A stretch of 6,391 nucleotides of DNA from Anaerolineae bacterium (GCA_030598425.1 JAUVPY010000175.1:1-6391); one strand, 5' to 3'. Shown: positions 1 through 6,304, counted from the stretch's first letter. A program made the numbers and translations. Notes: generated by a model not told the origin, from the sequence alone.

Positions 1-168
1 CAGGATCGCGACGCGGTTGGTGCCGTTGGCCACGGTGGCCGGCAGACCCAGGAAAATAAGCAGCGGCAGCGTGATCAGTGATCCGCTGCCGGCCAAGGTG
101 TTGATGAACCCGGCCGCAAACCCTGCGGCGATGACGGCGAGATAGAGATACCAGGGCAGTTCAGTCAT
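1..168 (-). CDS. Sulfite exporter TauE/SafE family membrane protein (partial, N-terminus only)
   Basis: Only the first 56 codons are in the window; the gene continues past base 1. The translation begins MTELPWYLYLAVIAAGFAAG and is strongly hydrophobic. It continues with FINTLAGSGSLITLPLL and then LGLPATVANGTNRVAIL. The Gly/Ser-rich re-entrant type motif between the first two membrane helices and the 'LGLP..VANGTNR' stretch are typical of the TauE/SafE (DUF81) family. These are inner-membrane permeases, several of which move sulfite, sulfoacetate or other organosulfur anions; the substrate cannot be told here. The ATG at 168-166 overlaps the TGA of the upstream FHA membrane protein by 8 bases (ATGACTGA). 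No Shine-Dalgarno sequence precedes it, so translation is probably coupled to that gene. Family assignment is fairly firm; function is open. Confidence 0.85.
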   Translation of the reverse strand, partial: MTELPWYLYLAVIAAGFAAGFINTLAGSGSLITLPLLIFLGLPATVANGTNRVAIL

Positions 169-1954
169 CGGGGAGAGTGATGGTCAGGCTTTGATCCTCG
201 GTGGAGCCGTCGTTAAAAACCACGCGCAGGGTATACGTGGTGGTGTCGTTCGGACACACCTCGCGCGTTCCATGGCCTACCACACCACGGCCGTCCAGAT
301 AGACCGCGCGCACATTCTCCACATCCCAACGCAGGATGGTGCATTCCCAGACCTCAAGGTCGGTTTTGTCGGCACGGAAATCTATGCTAGGCGACGTCGG
401 GGGAGTCGGTGAGACTGTCGGGGGCGGTGACGTAGGCGTAGGTGACGCCGGACGACTTTCCTGGGCACTCTCCAGGTCGTCCACGTAGATGGTCCCGCTT
501 CCGCTGTAGGCATCCGGCACGTCGTCGAACACCAGGGCCTGGAAACTGATGGGGTAATCCACCAGCCCGTTGTCTGGCCCGGTGATGTGGCCAACCGGCC
601 ACGGCCGGCCAGGGTCCAGATAGGCCGTCATCTGCTCCCAGCCCGTATGGTCGACCTGCCCAAATGTGAATTGCCAGGTCTGACCCGCGTTGTCCTTGAC
701 CCAGGCATTCAAATAGTGGCCCGCGCCATCGCCATACACCCAGGCCCTGATTTGATTGGGTTGGCCATCCAGCGCCCGGCGCCACGTGAATACGACAAAA
801 TCATTGCCTCCGGTCGGGAAATTGTAGTTCAGACGCCCCGAAAAGCTCCCCCTATAAGCCAGAGCGTCCGTACGCTCGAAGGTGCCGTGCGGCTGGTCAC
901 CCCGTATCCAGGTGGTGGAAGTCTCAAAGTCGTTGAAGACACCCAAGGGAGCAGGCTGAGAAACGGGGGTGTAGGTAGGTTGTGCGGTATAGGTCGGCTG
1001 CGTGGTGGGGGTAGAGGTAGCCGTGAGGGCGGGGGAAGGCACCACCTCGCCGGTGGGACTGGGCGTCCCCGGCTGGTCAGACACAGCCGATGGACTGGTC
1101 TCGACCTCGGCCGTCACCACAACCGTCACGATAGCGTCGTTGCTCTGGCCGGCCGTGTTATAGGCGCGGGCGACGATCACGTGGCTACCTGGAGTGCGGG
1201 GGATCCATGGATGGTTGACGGCCAGCGACGAGGTCGTGGCCGGTGAGACTTGAGCCAATTCCTCGTCGATCCAGATTTCGAGGCGATCCAGGCCGCCCTG
1301 GTCTTCAGCGGTGGCGACGATGGTCAGCGTATTTCCTTCCGCCACTTGGCTTCCGTTGGCAGGGAGGTCGATGCTTACCTGAAGACCCTCCGCCGGCTCG
1401 GCGCCCGGCGACAGGAGCAGCCAGGCTACCGCACCGACCACCATCAGCCCAATGAGCCCCAGGATCAACACGCCAGCGCCTCCCAATGTCACCCACAGGG
1501 AGGAGGTCCGCTTCGCGGCTGGCGCTGAGGGCACCGGCTCAGCCGGGGGTGGAGACGAGACCGGGACCGTCAAGGGGGGAGCAGCGGGTTCCGGCCTGAG
1601 GTGCGGCGCCACGACCGTGTCCTGCTGACCCGCCGTTTCCAACTTGAAGCCAACGCCTCCAACCGAAAGGGTCCCGCCCGGGTTGAGCGACTGTCGCCCG
1701 CCGGAGACCGGTCTGCCATTGACCTGGGTACCGTTCGTACTGCCCAGGTCCTCTACGAACCATTCGCCGATTTCCCACGTGAGACGAACGTGATGACGCG
1801 AGACCTGGGGATCGTCAACGATTACGTCACAATCGTCTCCTCGCCCGAGGAGAAGGCTGGCGGAGGCTAGTTCAAACTTCTTCCCGGCAAAACGATCACT
1901 CTGTCCCACCAACCACGAGGGCGCTGGTTTCTCAGTTTGATAAGAGGCGGCCAT
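161..1954 (-). CDS. FHA domain membrane protein with extracellular Ig-like and carbohydrate-binding-like domains
   Basis: 597 residues. An FHA (phospho-threonine-binding) domain spans about 15-106 and keeps the core residues: G37-R38, S52-R53-H54 and N74-G75-T76. A Pro/Ala-rich stretch (115-148) follows, then one membrane helix (about 153-181) preceded by K149-R150, so the FHA domain should face the cytoplasm. Outside lie an Ig-like domain (about 191-282, 'IDLPANGSQVAEGNTLTI'), a Thr/Pro linker (285-335), a jelly-roll carbohydrate-binding-like domain (about 338-496, ending 'IYVDDLES'), a second Pro/Thr linker (500-523), and a C-terminal beta domain (524-594). The last domain has Cys538 and Cys567, which could form a disulfide. 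The ATG at 1954 has a strong Shine-Dalgarno (TAAGGAGA, 1961-1968) about 6 bases upstream. The stop overlaps the transporter start. Likely role, inferred: a surface sensor or scaffold linked to Ser/Thr kinase signalling, with an unknown ligand. FHA and membrane topology are firm; the CBM-like label is moderate. Confidence 0.88.
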   Translation of the reverse strand: MAASYQTEKPAPSWLVGQSDRFAGKKFELASASLLLGRGDDCDVIVDDPQVSRHHVRLTWEIGEWFVEDLGSTNGTQVNGRPVSGGRQSLNPGGTLSVGGVGFKLETAGQQDTVVAPHLRPEPAAPPLTVPVSSPPPAEPVPSAPAAKRTSSLWVTLGGAGVLILGLIGLMVVGAVAWLLLSPGAEPAEGLQVSIDLPANGSQVAEGNTLTIVATAEDQGGLDRLEIWIDEELAQVSPATTSSLAVNHPWIPRTPGSHVIVARAYNTAGQSNDAIVTVVVTAEVETSPSAVSDQPGTPSPTGEVVPSPALTATSTPTTQPTYTAQPTYTPVSQPAPLGVFNDFETSTTWIRGDQPHGTFERTDALAYRGSFSGRLNYNFPTGGNDFVVFTWRRALDGQPNQIRAWVYGDGAGHYLNAWVKDNAGQTWQFTFGQVDHTGWEQMTAYLDPGRPWPVGHITGPDNGLVDYPISFQALVFDDVPDAYSGSGTIYVDDLESAQESRPASPTPTSPPPTVSPTPPTSPSIDFRADKTDLEVWECTILRWDVENVRAVYLDGRGVVGHGTREVCPNDTTTYTLRVVFNDGSTEDQSLTITLPDD

Positions 1955-2002
1955 GGCAGATCTCCTTAGCTGTGGCCGGATTGTTTCCAGCCCAATGGAG
2001 TA

Positions 2003-2031
2003 AGTCTAATCGAAATCAGACAGGGCGGCAA
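2003..2031 (-). promoter_or_regulatory. Candidate promoter for the FHA membrane protein operon
   Basis: On the minus strand, TTGCCG (2031-2026) and TAGACT (2008-2003) are separated by exactly 17 bases; each matches 4 of 6 positions of the sigma-70 consensus. Transcription would start near 1996, leaving a leader of about 42 bases with the Shine-Dalgarno near its end. It lies downstream of the terminator at 2072-2098, as expected for a new transcription unit. Prediction by eye only. Confidence 0.4.
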
Positions 2032-2056
2032 GTTCGCCGAGGAAAAGAAGGCGAAC
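2032..2056. repeat. Perfect 7-bp inverted repeat (11-base loop) upstream of the FHA membrane protein
   Basis: GTTCGCC (2032-2038) is matched by its exact complement GGCGAAC (2050-2056). On the minus strand no T-run follows, so it is not a standard terminator for the regulator gene. It abuts the -35 of the candidate promoter at 2003-2031, so it could be an operator half-site pair. It could equally be chance. Confidence 0.35.
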
Positions 2057-2071
2057 AACTCGGGCCAAATG

Positions 2072-2098
2072 CAAAAAAGGACACCCACGTGGGCATCC
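2072..2098 (-). terminator. Rho-independent terminator of the DtxR-family regulator gene
   Basis: On the minus strand, GGATGCCC (2098-2091) pairs with GGGTGTCC (2086-2079) around a four-base ACGT, with two G-T wobbles. A run of six T follows (2078-2073). The hairpin lies about 56 bases past the regulator stop codon and ends that transcription unit before the next promoter candidate. Confidence 0.8.
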
Positions 2099-2111
2099 TC
2101 GTTCCGTGAGA

Positions 2112-2139
2112 GACGCGTAGCGTCCTTGATCTATGATCA
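2112..2139. repeat. Two adjacent small hairpins just after the DtxR-family stop codon
   Basis: GACGC-GTA-GCGTC (2112-2124) and TGATC-TAT-GATCA (2127-2139) are each perfect 5-bp stems with 3-base loops, placed side by side between the stop codon at 2154 and the terminator at 2072-2098. They may stabilise the mRNA 3' end. Two short hairpins could also arise by chance. Confidence 0.3.
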
Positions 2140-2153
2140 GGTGGCTCAGCCGT

Positions 2154-2840
2154 CTAATGCCGGTCCCGGGTGACCCAGATGGTTCCGGCCAGTTCGCCGC
2201 CGATGACTTGCTCGTCCCAATCGCCAATGCTCAGACGGATGGGACCATTGAAGGGTTGGCGATTGATCAACGTGTAGGGTGTGCCCGGCGTCAGGTTCAG
2301 TTCGGCCAGGTACTGCAATTTCTCCGAGTCGTGAGTTTTGATGCGGCTGATGTGGCCACGGGTGCCGGGTGAAACGACGATCAGGGGCAGATCGTCGGTT
2401 TTTGGCATCACTCCATCGCGGCTGGGGATGGGTTCCCCGTGGGGGCAACGCGTAGGATGGCCCATCATCTCGTCGAAACGATCCTCTATCCTCTGGCTGA
2501 TGCCGCTCTGCATGGCCTCGGCATCGTCGTGCACCTCGTGCCAGCCAAAGCCCAGCACGTCCACCATAAAGCGTTCCACCAGGCGGTGCCGCCGAATGCC
2601 GAGCAGGGCCTCGTGTTTGCCGCTTGCGGTGAGTCTCACGCCTTGATATGGCTGGTGTTCCAGCAGACCGGCGTGGCTCAGACGCTTCACCATACGCACC
2701 GCCGCCGGTGGCGACACGTCCACGGTTTCGGCCAGGGTGGTGGTGCTGACCCATTTATCTCCTTGGCTCAGGCGATAAATATCGGCCAGGTAATTGCGCA
2801 TGGTATGGGTTATGGCTGGCACGGAAGGGGTTTCGTTCAT
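2154..2840 (-). CDS. DtxR/MntR-family metal-dependent transcriptional regulator (diverged metal site)
   Basis: 228 residues from the ATG at 2840. A winged helix-turn-helix spans about 10-75 (recognition region 'VSPPAAVRMVKRL', wing 'YQGVRLTASG'). The dimerisation/metal domain (about 76-140) carries RRHRLVERF, the 'EVHDDAEAM' stretch and CPHGEPIP. A C-terminal FeoA/SH3-like domain (about 150-226) completes the three-domain DtxR layout. Family members use Fe(II) or Mn(II) as corepressor to control metal uptake. Aligned by eye, the ancillary-site residues H85, E89 and H104 are kept. Of the primary-site ligands, only E108 remains: the usual Asp/Met, Glu and His positions are N16, Q111 and S112. 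A GTG at 2882 would add 14 residues, but that extension runs through one arm of the inverted repeat at 2847-2955, so I prefer the ATG, which has AAGG about 7 bases upstream. A terminator follows at 2072-2098. Family is firm; metal response is doubtful. Confidence 0.9.
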   Translation of the reverse strand: MNETPSVPAITHTMRNYLADIYRLSQGDKWVSTTTLAETVDVSPPAAVRMVKRLSHAGLLEHQPYQGVRLTASGKHEALLGIRRHRLVERFMVDVLGFGWHEVHDDAEAMQSGISQRIEDRFDEMMGHPTRCPHGEPIPSRDGVMPKTDDLPLIVVSPGTRGHISRIKTHDSEKLQYLAELNLTPGTPYTLINRQPFNGPIRLSIGDWDEQVIGGELAGTIWVTRDRH

Positions 2841-2846
2841 GAACAA

Positions 2847-2955
2847 GCCTTGACTAGGTAGTGTTGACATTTGAATTGGCACCAGAGAGACATCATCAGA
2901 CTCTTCGCTGGAGTCTCAGAGGACAAAGACAAAATGTCAACACGGCCTAGTAGGC
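2847..2955. repeat. Long inverted repeat flanking the DtxR-family gene start (operator pair or MITE-like element)
   Basis: The left arm (2847-2873, plus strand) and the reverse complement of the right arm (2930-2955) share GCCT, then ACTAGG, then GTGTTGACATTT and a final G. They differ only by a TG insertion, a TA/CC substitution and one extra T. About 56 bases separate the arms. Near the centre is a perfect 6-bp hairpin, AGACTC (2898-2903) with GAGTCT (2911-2916). Each arm contains TTGACA, a perfect -35 hexamer, pointing inward. The element fills almost all of the gap between the kinase stop and the regulator ATG. It could be two operator sites for the regulator's own control, or a short non-autonomous element with terminal inverted repeats. 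Confidence 0.75.
2912..2940 (-). promoter_or_regulatory. Weak candidate promoter for the DtxR-family gene, inside the inverted repeat
   Basis: The right arm gives TTGACA on the minus strand (2940-2935). At 17 bases from it lies GAGACT (2917-2912), which matches only 3 of 6 positions of the -10 consensus. If used, the left arm (2847-2873) would lie downstream of the start site and the right arm would cover the -35, a layout suited to autoregulation. The -10 is poor, so this is tentative. Confidence 0.3.
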
Positions 2956-2989
2956 AGAATTGACCTGAGGAGGCAAGATCAGGAGGAAC

Positions 2990-4078
2990 TCAAGGAAGAC
3001 GGTTAGCTTCCGTAGTTGAACTCACCGTCGGGTAGGTGGGGGGAATCGGGCGCTCCGCAGCCAGTGCCGTGACTGCCACAGCCATAGCTAACAACAATCC
3101 CAGAAGTAGAAGCAAAGCGCGATTGTGCCAGAGCGCGTCGCGCAAGGTCAAGTTGGCGGTTTCTTGGACGTGGACAGGAGCAGATTCCAAAGACATCACC
3201 CCATTCCCGTCGTGCGGAGCCATTTGCTTGACGAACAGTTCGTCACGAAATTCGGAAACGCTTGATGGGCGGTCGTCGGGGTGCATGGCCATCGCATGAG
3301 CAATGGCATTCTCCACGTGAGGTGATACCTGGGGATTGAGATCCTGGATGGTAGGCATCGCGTTTGGTTTGAGGAAGCGCTGTTTGGCTTCCAGGGGCGC
3401 TTGGGCAGTCAGTAGGTGATACAGGGTTGCTCCCAGTGAATAGATGTCGGAATGTACATCGGTATGCCCCGTTTCGCCACCGTACTGCTCCAGGGGCGTG
3501 TATTGTACCGTCCCGCGTCCCTGTAACACTGTGATGGTGCGGTTGTCGTCTGGGACCATCAGTTTGACCAGGCCAAAGTCCACCAGTTTGATAGTACCGG
3601 CCGGAGTGAGCTTAATGTTGGCGGGCTTGATGTCCCGGTGAAGAACCGGTGGGTCTTGGCTGTGTAAGAACTCCAGGGCAGCGCATAGTTGTTCAGCCCA
3701 GGTCAATACCTGGTCTTCGGACAAGAACTGCCCCTGGCTGCGCGCTTCTTCGATCAATTCGCGCAGATCCCGACCAGGGACAAAATCCATTACCAGGTAA
3801 TCGCGCCCGTTGTACAGGAAATAGTCAGAGACTTTGGGCAGATTGGGATGGTCCAACCGGGCCAACACGCTGGCTTCACGGTGGAACTGGGCTTCAATCT
3901 GCTCAAGGTGATCTAGGCCGTCACCAGGTTCGGGGATGACTTCTTTGAGGGCGCACAAGCGCCCCTCCAAGCGAGTGTCTTCAGCTTGGTAAATGGCACC
4001 CATTCCCCCTTGGCCCACCAAGTGCATGATGCGATAACGAGACCACAACATGGTGCCAGGGCTGAGTGGTTCGAACAT
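2990..4078 (-). CDS. Membrane-anchored Ser/Thr protein kinase (PknB-like)
   Basis: 362 residues from the ATG at 4078. The kinase domain covers about 16-285 and has a complete catalytic set: glycine loop G22-Q-G-G-M-G27, ATP lysine K45 (ALKE), helix-C E68, H147-R148-D149 with K151 and N154, and D167-F168-G169. The activation segment (about 170-195) has Thr181, Thr183 and Thr190 as possible autophosphorylation sites and ends 'YTPLEQY' where most kinases have APE. One membrane helix (about 320-341) follows a juxtamembrane stretch; only some 20 residues remain outside, with no recognisable sensor domain. A GTG 69 bases upstream (4147) would add 23 residues, but it falls between the -10 and start site of the promoter at 4150-4178. 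The sequence [11 protein letters not shown] is also the usual beginning of such kinases. The kinase is divergent from the FHA winged-helix gene and probably works with it (inference). No terminator was seen after the stop. Confidence 0.93.
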   Translation of the reverse strand: MFEPLSPGTMLWSRYRIMHLVGQGGMGAIYQAEDTRLEGRLCALKEVIPEPGDGLDHLEQIEAQFHREASVLARLDHPNLPKVSDYFLYNGRDYLVMDFVPGRDLRELIEEARSQGQFLSEDQVLTWAEQLCAALEFLHSQDPPVLHRDIKPANIKLTPAGTIKLVDFGLVKLMVPDDNRTITVLQGRGTVQYTPLEQYGGETGHTDVHSDIYSLGATLYHLLTAQAPLEAKQRFLKPNAMPTIQDLNPQVSPHVENAIAHAMAMHPDDRPSSVSEFRDELFVKQMAPHDGNGVMSLESAPVHVQETANLTLRDALWHNRALLLLLGLLLAMAVAVTALAAERPIPPTYPTVSSTTEANRLP

Positions 4079-4149
4079 AATCCTCTTATTCTTTGTCCGC
4101 CAGGGCTCGGGATGGTCGCGGGAACAGGCTCTGGCGTCCTCCTGCACAT

Positions 4150-4178
4150 AGATTAACCTAACAGGGAGTTTCTGTCAA
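4150..4178 (-). promoter_or_regulatory. Candidate sigma-70-type promoter of the kinase gene
   Basis: On the minus strand, a perfect TTGACA (4178-4173) is followed by a 17-base spacer and TAATCT (4155-4150). Transcription would begin near 4143 and leave a leader of about 65 bases before the ATG at 4078. The -10 is only a 3 of 6 match, but -35, spacing and position are all as expected for a gene starting at 4078. Confidence 0.5.
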
Positions 4179-4188
4179 GGGAAACAGA
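4168..4188. promoter_or_regulatory. Interleaved dyads in the divergent kinase/FHA-regulator promoter region (candidate operator)
   Basis: Two overlapping inverted repeats share this stretch: GTTTC (4168-4172) with GAAAC (4181-4185), and TCTGT (4171-4175) with ACAGA (4184-4188). They cover the -35 of the kinase promoter. AGGGA also occurs twice, 15 bases apart (4163-4167 and 4178-4182), which could suit a PhoB-type regulator that binds direct repeats. The sites lie 37-57 bases before the FHA regulator ATG, so a protein bound here could act on both genes. No clear promoter for the plus-strand gene was recognised. Confidence 0.35.
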
Positions 4189-4224
4189 CCTCTAACGTTC
4201 ATACAGCTACGGAGGTATCGTACA

Positions 4225-4896
4225 ATGAGTAGTCTCGCACGAGGGAATCAGGGCCAGGATGTAGCCATGCTAATGATACGTGAGGGTAGTAGCCCCAGGC
4301 AGCAGTGGGCCTTGCAGGGCGCCGCTATTGTCATTGGACGTGGCGACGATTGTCACGTCATTATCAATGATCGGCAAGCATCGCGACATCACGCTCGTGT
4401 TACCCAAACACAGGATGGCCATGTTCTGGAGGATTTAGATAGTAAGAACGGAACCTTTCTCAATGGGCAACCTTTGACAATCCCTACGGTGCTCAAAGAT
4501 GGTGATGAGATAGGGATTGCCTTTGCCGCTAAACTGGGATTCGTGGATGCCGGCGCCACAGCCCCGCTTCTTTTTAATAACGAGATAGGACCGGTAATCC
4601 AAATGGATACAGAGGCTAAGCGAGTGTGGGTCGCTGGTCAGGAACTAGATCCGCCCCTATCTCTGGCCCAGTACCGCCTGCTGGAATTGCTCTACGAAAG
4701 CCGAGGTCGGGTAGTGAGTCGTGAGGAGGTGGTCACAGCGGTGTGGGCCGAGGATGACGCAGAAGGAGTCTCCGAGCAAGCCATTGACGCGTTGGCCCGA
4801 CGATTACGTGAGCGTATTTCCGAGGTCGATCCCGATCACCAATACGTGGCAACAGTGCGCGGACACGGCTTTCGCCTAGAGTACGCGCCCGAATAA
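4225..4896 (+). CDS. FHA domain plus PhoB/OmpR-type winged-helix transcriptional regulator
   Basis: 223 residues. The FHA domain spans about 14-108, with G38-R39, S53-R54-H55 and N75-G76-T77 as phospho-Thr-binding core residues. A short linker leads to an OmpR/PhoB-type winged helix (about 124-221): 'LSLAQYRLLELL', 'GRVVSREEVVTAVW', the recognition helix region 'SEQAIDALARRLRERI', and the terminal wing 'YVATVRGHGFRLE'. There is no receiver domain and no membrane segment, so phospho-input would come through the FHA domain rather than a histidine kinase. EmbR of mycobacteria pairs the same two modules in the reverse order with a BTAD domain between. The ATG has a strong Shine-Dalgarno GGAGGT (4211-4216) 8 bases upstream. 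The gene is divergent from the Ser/Thr kinase, its most likely partner (inference). Targets are unknown; its own promoter region and the kinase's are the obvious first guess. It ends 67 bases from the convergent CpXC gene, with no clear terminator between. Confidence 0.92.
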   Translation: MSSLARGNQGQDVAMLMIREGSSPRQQWALQGAAIVIGRGDDCHVIINDRQASRHHARVTQTQDGHVLEDLDSKNGTFLNGQPLTIPTVLKDGDEIGIAFAAKLGFVDAGATAPLLFNNEIGPVIQMDTEAKRVWVAGQELDPPLSLAQYRLLELLYESRGRVVSREEVVTAVWAEDDAEGVSEQAIDALARRLRERISEVDPDHQYVATVRGHGFRLEYAPE

Positions 4897-4963
4897 TGTC
4901 CGTGTGTTCAGGCCTTAAGCCCCTTGTCAGTGGTCGGCAATCTGGCGAGGTCTTATTCTTGAG

Positions 4964-6304
4964 TTAGGGCGTCAAAACCCCTTGGCTGATGGTCTCGGCC
5001 TGGCTCTTGACTTGTCTCATATGGTTGGCATTGTCCGTGTCGCCGGATTGCTCCAGTTCGGCAATCAGTTGGTCCAGGGCAGCCACGAACTCGGGGTTAA
5101 GGACCTCACGCTGATCTTCAAGCAATTGCCTGGTGCCGTCTGGGTAGGGTGCATTGAGAAGCTGATTGATGAGCCGGACCTCAGGCGGAAGCCGCTCCTC
5201 TAACAAACCTATAATCATATTGGCCAACTGTTGCAGAGCTTTTGCGGCCTCTTCGTGGTTTTCAGCTTCAGCATGCTGGATGTTGGCGGAGAGGACAACG
5301 AAGAAGGCGTCGTCAATTTCGTCCAGGTGTTCGCGGGCGGCGGCCTGAGGGTCATCGGCTTGCAGAATGGTTTTGAACAATTCGCTCGCCTGCCGCATTC
5401 TGGCCTGGGCTTCCTCGTCTTGTTTGGCCGTAGCGTCAAGAACCCTGGTCCGTAGGGCTTTGAGTTGGCTCGCGCTCTCAGCGTCTGAGGCGGCTTCGAT
5501 CTGACCGGTGAGATTCTGGAAGAAGGCATAGTCGAGCAAGGGGCGTCCTACAGCTACCAACGCGTCAAATTCTTCGTCAGATTCGGCGACCTGCAAACGG
5601 CTTAGCAGTTCTTCTCGGGTGATGGTCTCTCCCAACCCCAGAGCCGCGTCCACTTCGGCGACGGCGCTTTGCCCTTGGCTGCTCAAGTCAGCCAGCAAGG
5701 CGCGCAGACCAAGCAAAGCCTGGGCCATCTCGCTCTGACCATCGGCCTGGGCAGCCTGCGCTGAGGCGGTGAGAATCTGGAAAAACTCATAATCTAGTTC
5801 GGCGTCGTGTTCCTTCACGAGGTTGCGCAGACTCTCCTCGTCTTTGGCTTGCAGAAACTCGTTGATGAGACGCGCCTTGTCCTTCTGTCGCTCAAGCATC
5901 TCTGGGGTGATGCCCTCAGCCCCAAGCACAGCGTTGACCAAGCTCTGCATAGTAATAAAGGTCTTCGGGGTAAGCAAGTATGCTCTGCGTTGCTCTGGTG
6001 GCAGGCTGTTGATCAACGTGTTAGTGAGACCGCCGATGATCTTCTGCTGGTCGTCGTGATGCAGGTTTAACTCATTAGGCATCAGAACCAGCGCGAGTTC
6101 GTTGGCCGGGTCGTGGTATAAGAGTGGAGCCGTCATGGGGGCTTGGGTGCCACATTGGGGGCACTGCGCGACATTGATGTTGCCTTGTAAGAACTGAGCT
6201 TTGAGCTGTGGATCACGGCCGACGTCAATAACGCTCTCGATGGGTGCGCTGAATTGCGCGCCGCATACCGGACACTGTATCGGTGCTATTTGGCGGGTGG
6301 CCAT
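4964..6304 (-). CDS. CpXC zinc-ribbon protein with four degenerate helical repeats
   Basis: 446 residues, no signal peptide and no membrane helix. The N-terminus has two CxxC pairs, C11-P-V-C14 and C48-P-Q-C51, as expected for the CpXC domain, a presumed zinc ribbon of unknown function. The CpXC-like part runs to about 130. The rest is acidic, Ala/Leu/Glu/Gln-rich and predicted mostly helical. It contains four similar units of about 62 residues (roughly 145-205, 231-290, 304-365 and 374-435). Each starts with a 'LIN.LL.A'-like helix, has a central L-[DN]-[YDP]-x-F core (LDYEFF, LDYAFF, IDDAFF, LNPEF), and ends in a helical arm. Such repeats often form a protein-binding scaffold. The start ATG at 6304 has AAAGGA upstream with a longish spacing of about 11 bases. 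The gene has its own upstream region and is convergent with the FHA regulator. No biochemical role can be assigned. Confidence 0.85.
   Translation of the reverse strand: MATRQIAPIQCPVCGAQFSAPIESVIDVGRDPQLKAQFLQGNINVAQCPQCGTQAPMTAPLLYHDPANELALVLMPNELNLHHDDQQKIIGGLTNTLINSLPPEQRRAYLLTPKTFITMQSLVNAVLGAEGITPEMLERQKDKARLINEFLQAKDEESLRNLVKEHDAELDYEFFQILTASAQAAQADGQSEMAQALLGLRALLADLSSQGQSAVAEVDAALGLGETITREELLSRLQVAESDEEFDALVAVGRPLLDYAFFQNLTGQIEAASDAESASQLKALRTRVLDATAKQDEEAQARMRQASELFKTILQADDPQAAAREHLDEIDDAFFVVLSANIQHAEAENHEEAAKALQQLANMIIGLLEERLPPEVRLINQLLNAPYPDGTRQLLEDQREVLNPEFVAALDQLIAELEQSGDTDNANHMRQVKSQAETISQGVLTP

Noticed and set aside
587..1246. 219-codon plus-strand open frame opposite the FHA membrane protein
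   Set aside because: It lies wholly antisense to a protein with clear domains, its translation is Arg/Gly/Pro-rich with no recognisable fold, and no convincing ribosome site was seen. It is a GC-driven shadow.
2146..2754. 202-codon minus-strand frame overlapping the DtxR-family gene in another frame
   Set aside because: It shares the strand with an unmistakable DtxR-family reading frame, and its Arg/His/Pro-rich translation has no domain.
2439..2861. 140-codon plus-strand frame opposite the DtxR-family gene
   Set aside because: Antisense to a recognised gene, with no family resemblance and no ribosome site noted; the TTGACA in the left repeat arm is inside the frame's end, not before it.
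2841..2882. GTG start at 2882 adding 14 residues to the DtxR-family protein
   Set aside because: The extension is encoded across one arm of the inverted repeat and precedes the conserved winged-helix region; the ATG at 2840 with AAGG upstream is the better start.
4079..4147. GTG start at 4147 adding 23 residues to the kinase
   Set aside because: It falls just after the -10 of the best promoter, and the extra residues are unlike kinase N-termini, whereas [11 protein letters not shown] is typical.
4897..4963. Bidirectional terminator between the convergent FHA regulator and CpXC genes
   Set aside because: Only a 3-bp GGC/GCC stem was found near 4911-4921, with no following T-run on either strand. 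Nothing in this gap supports a terminator.
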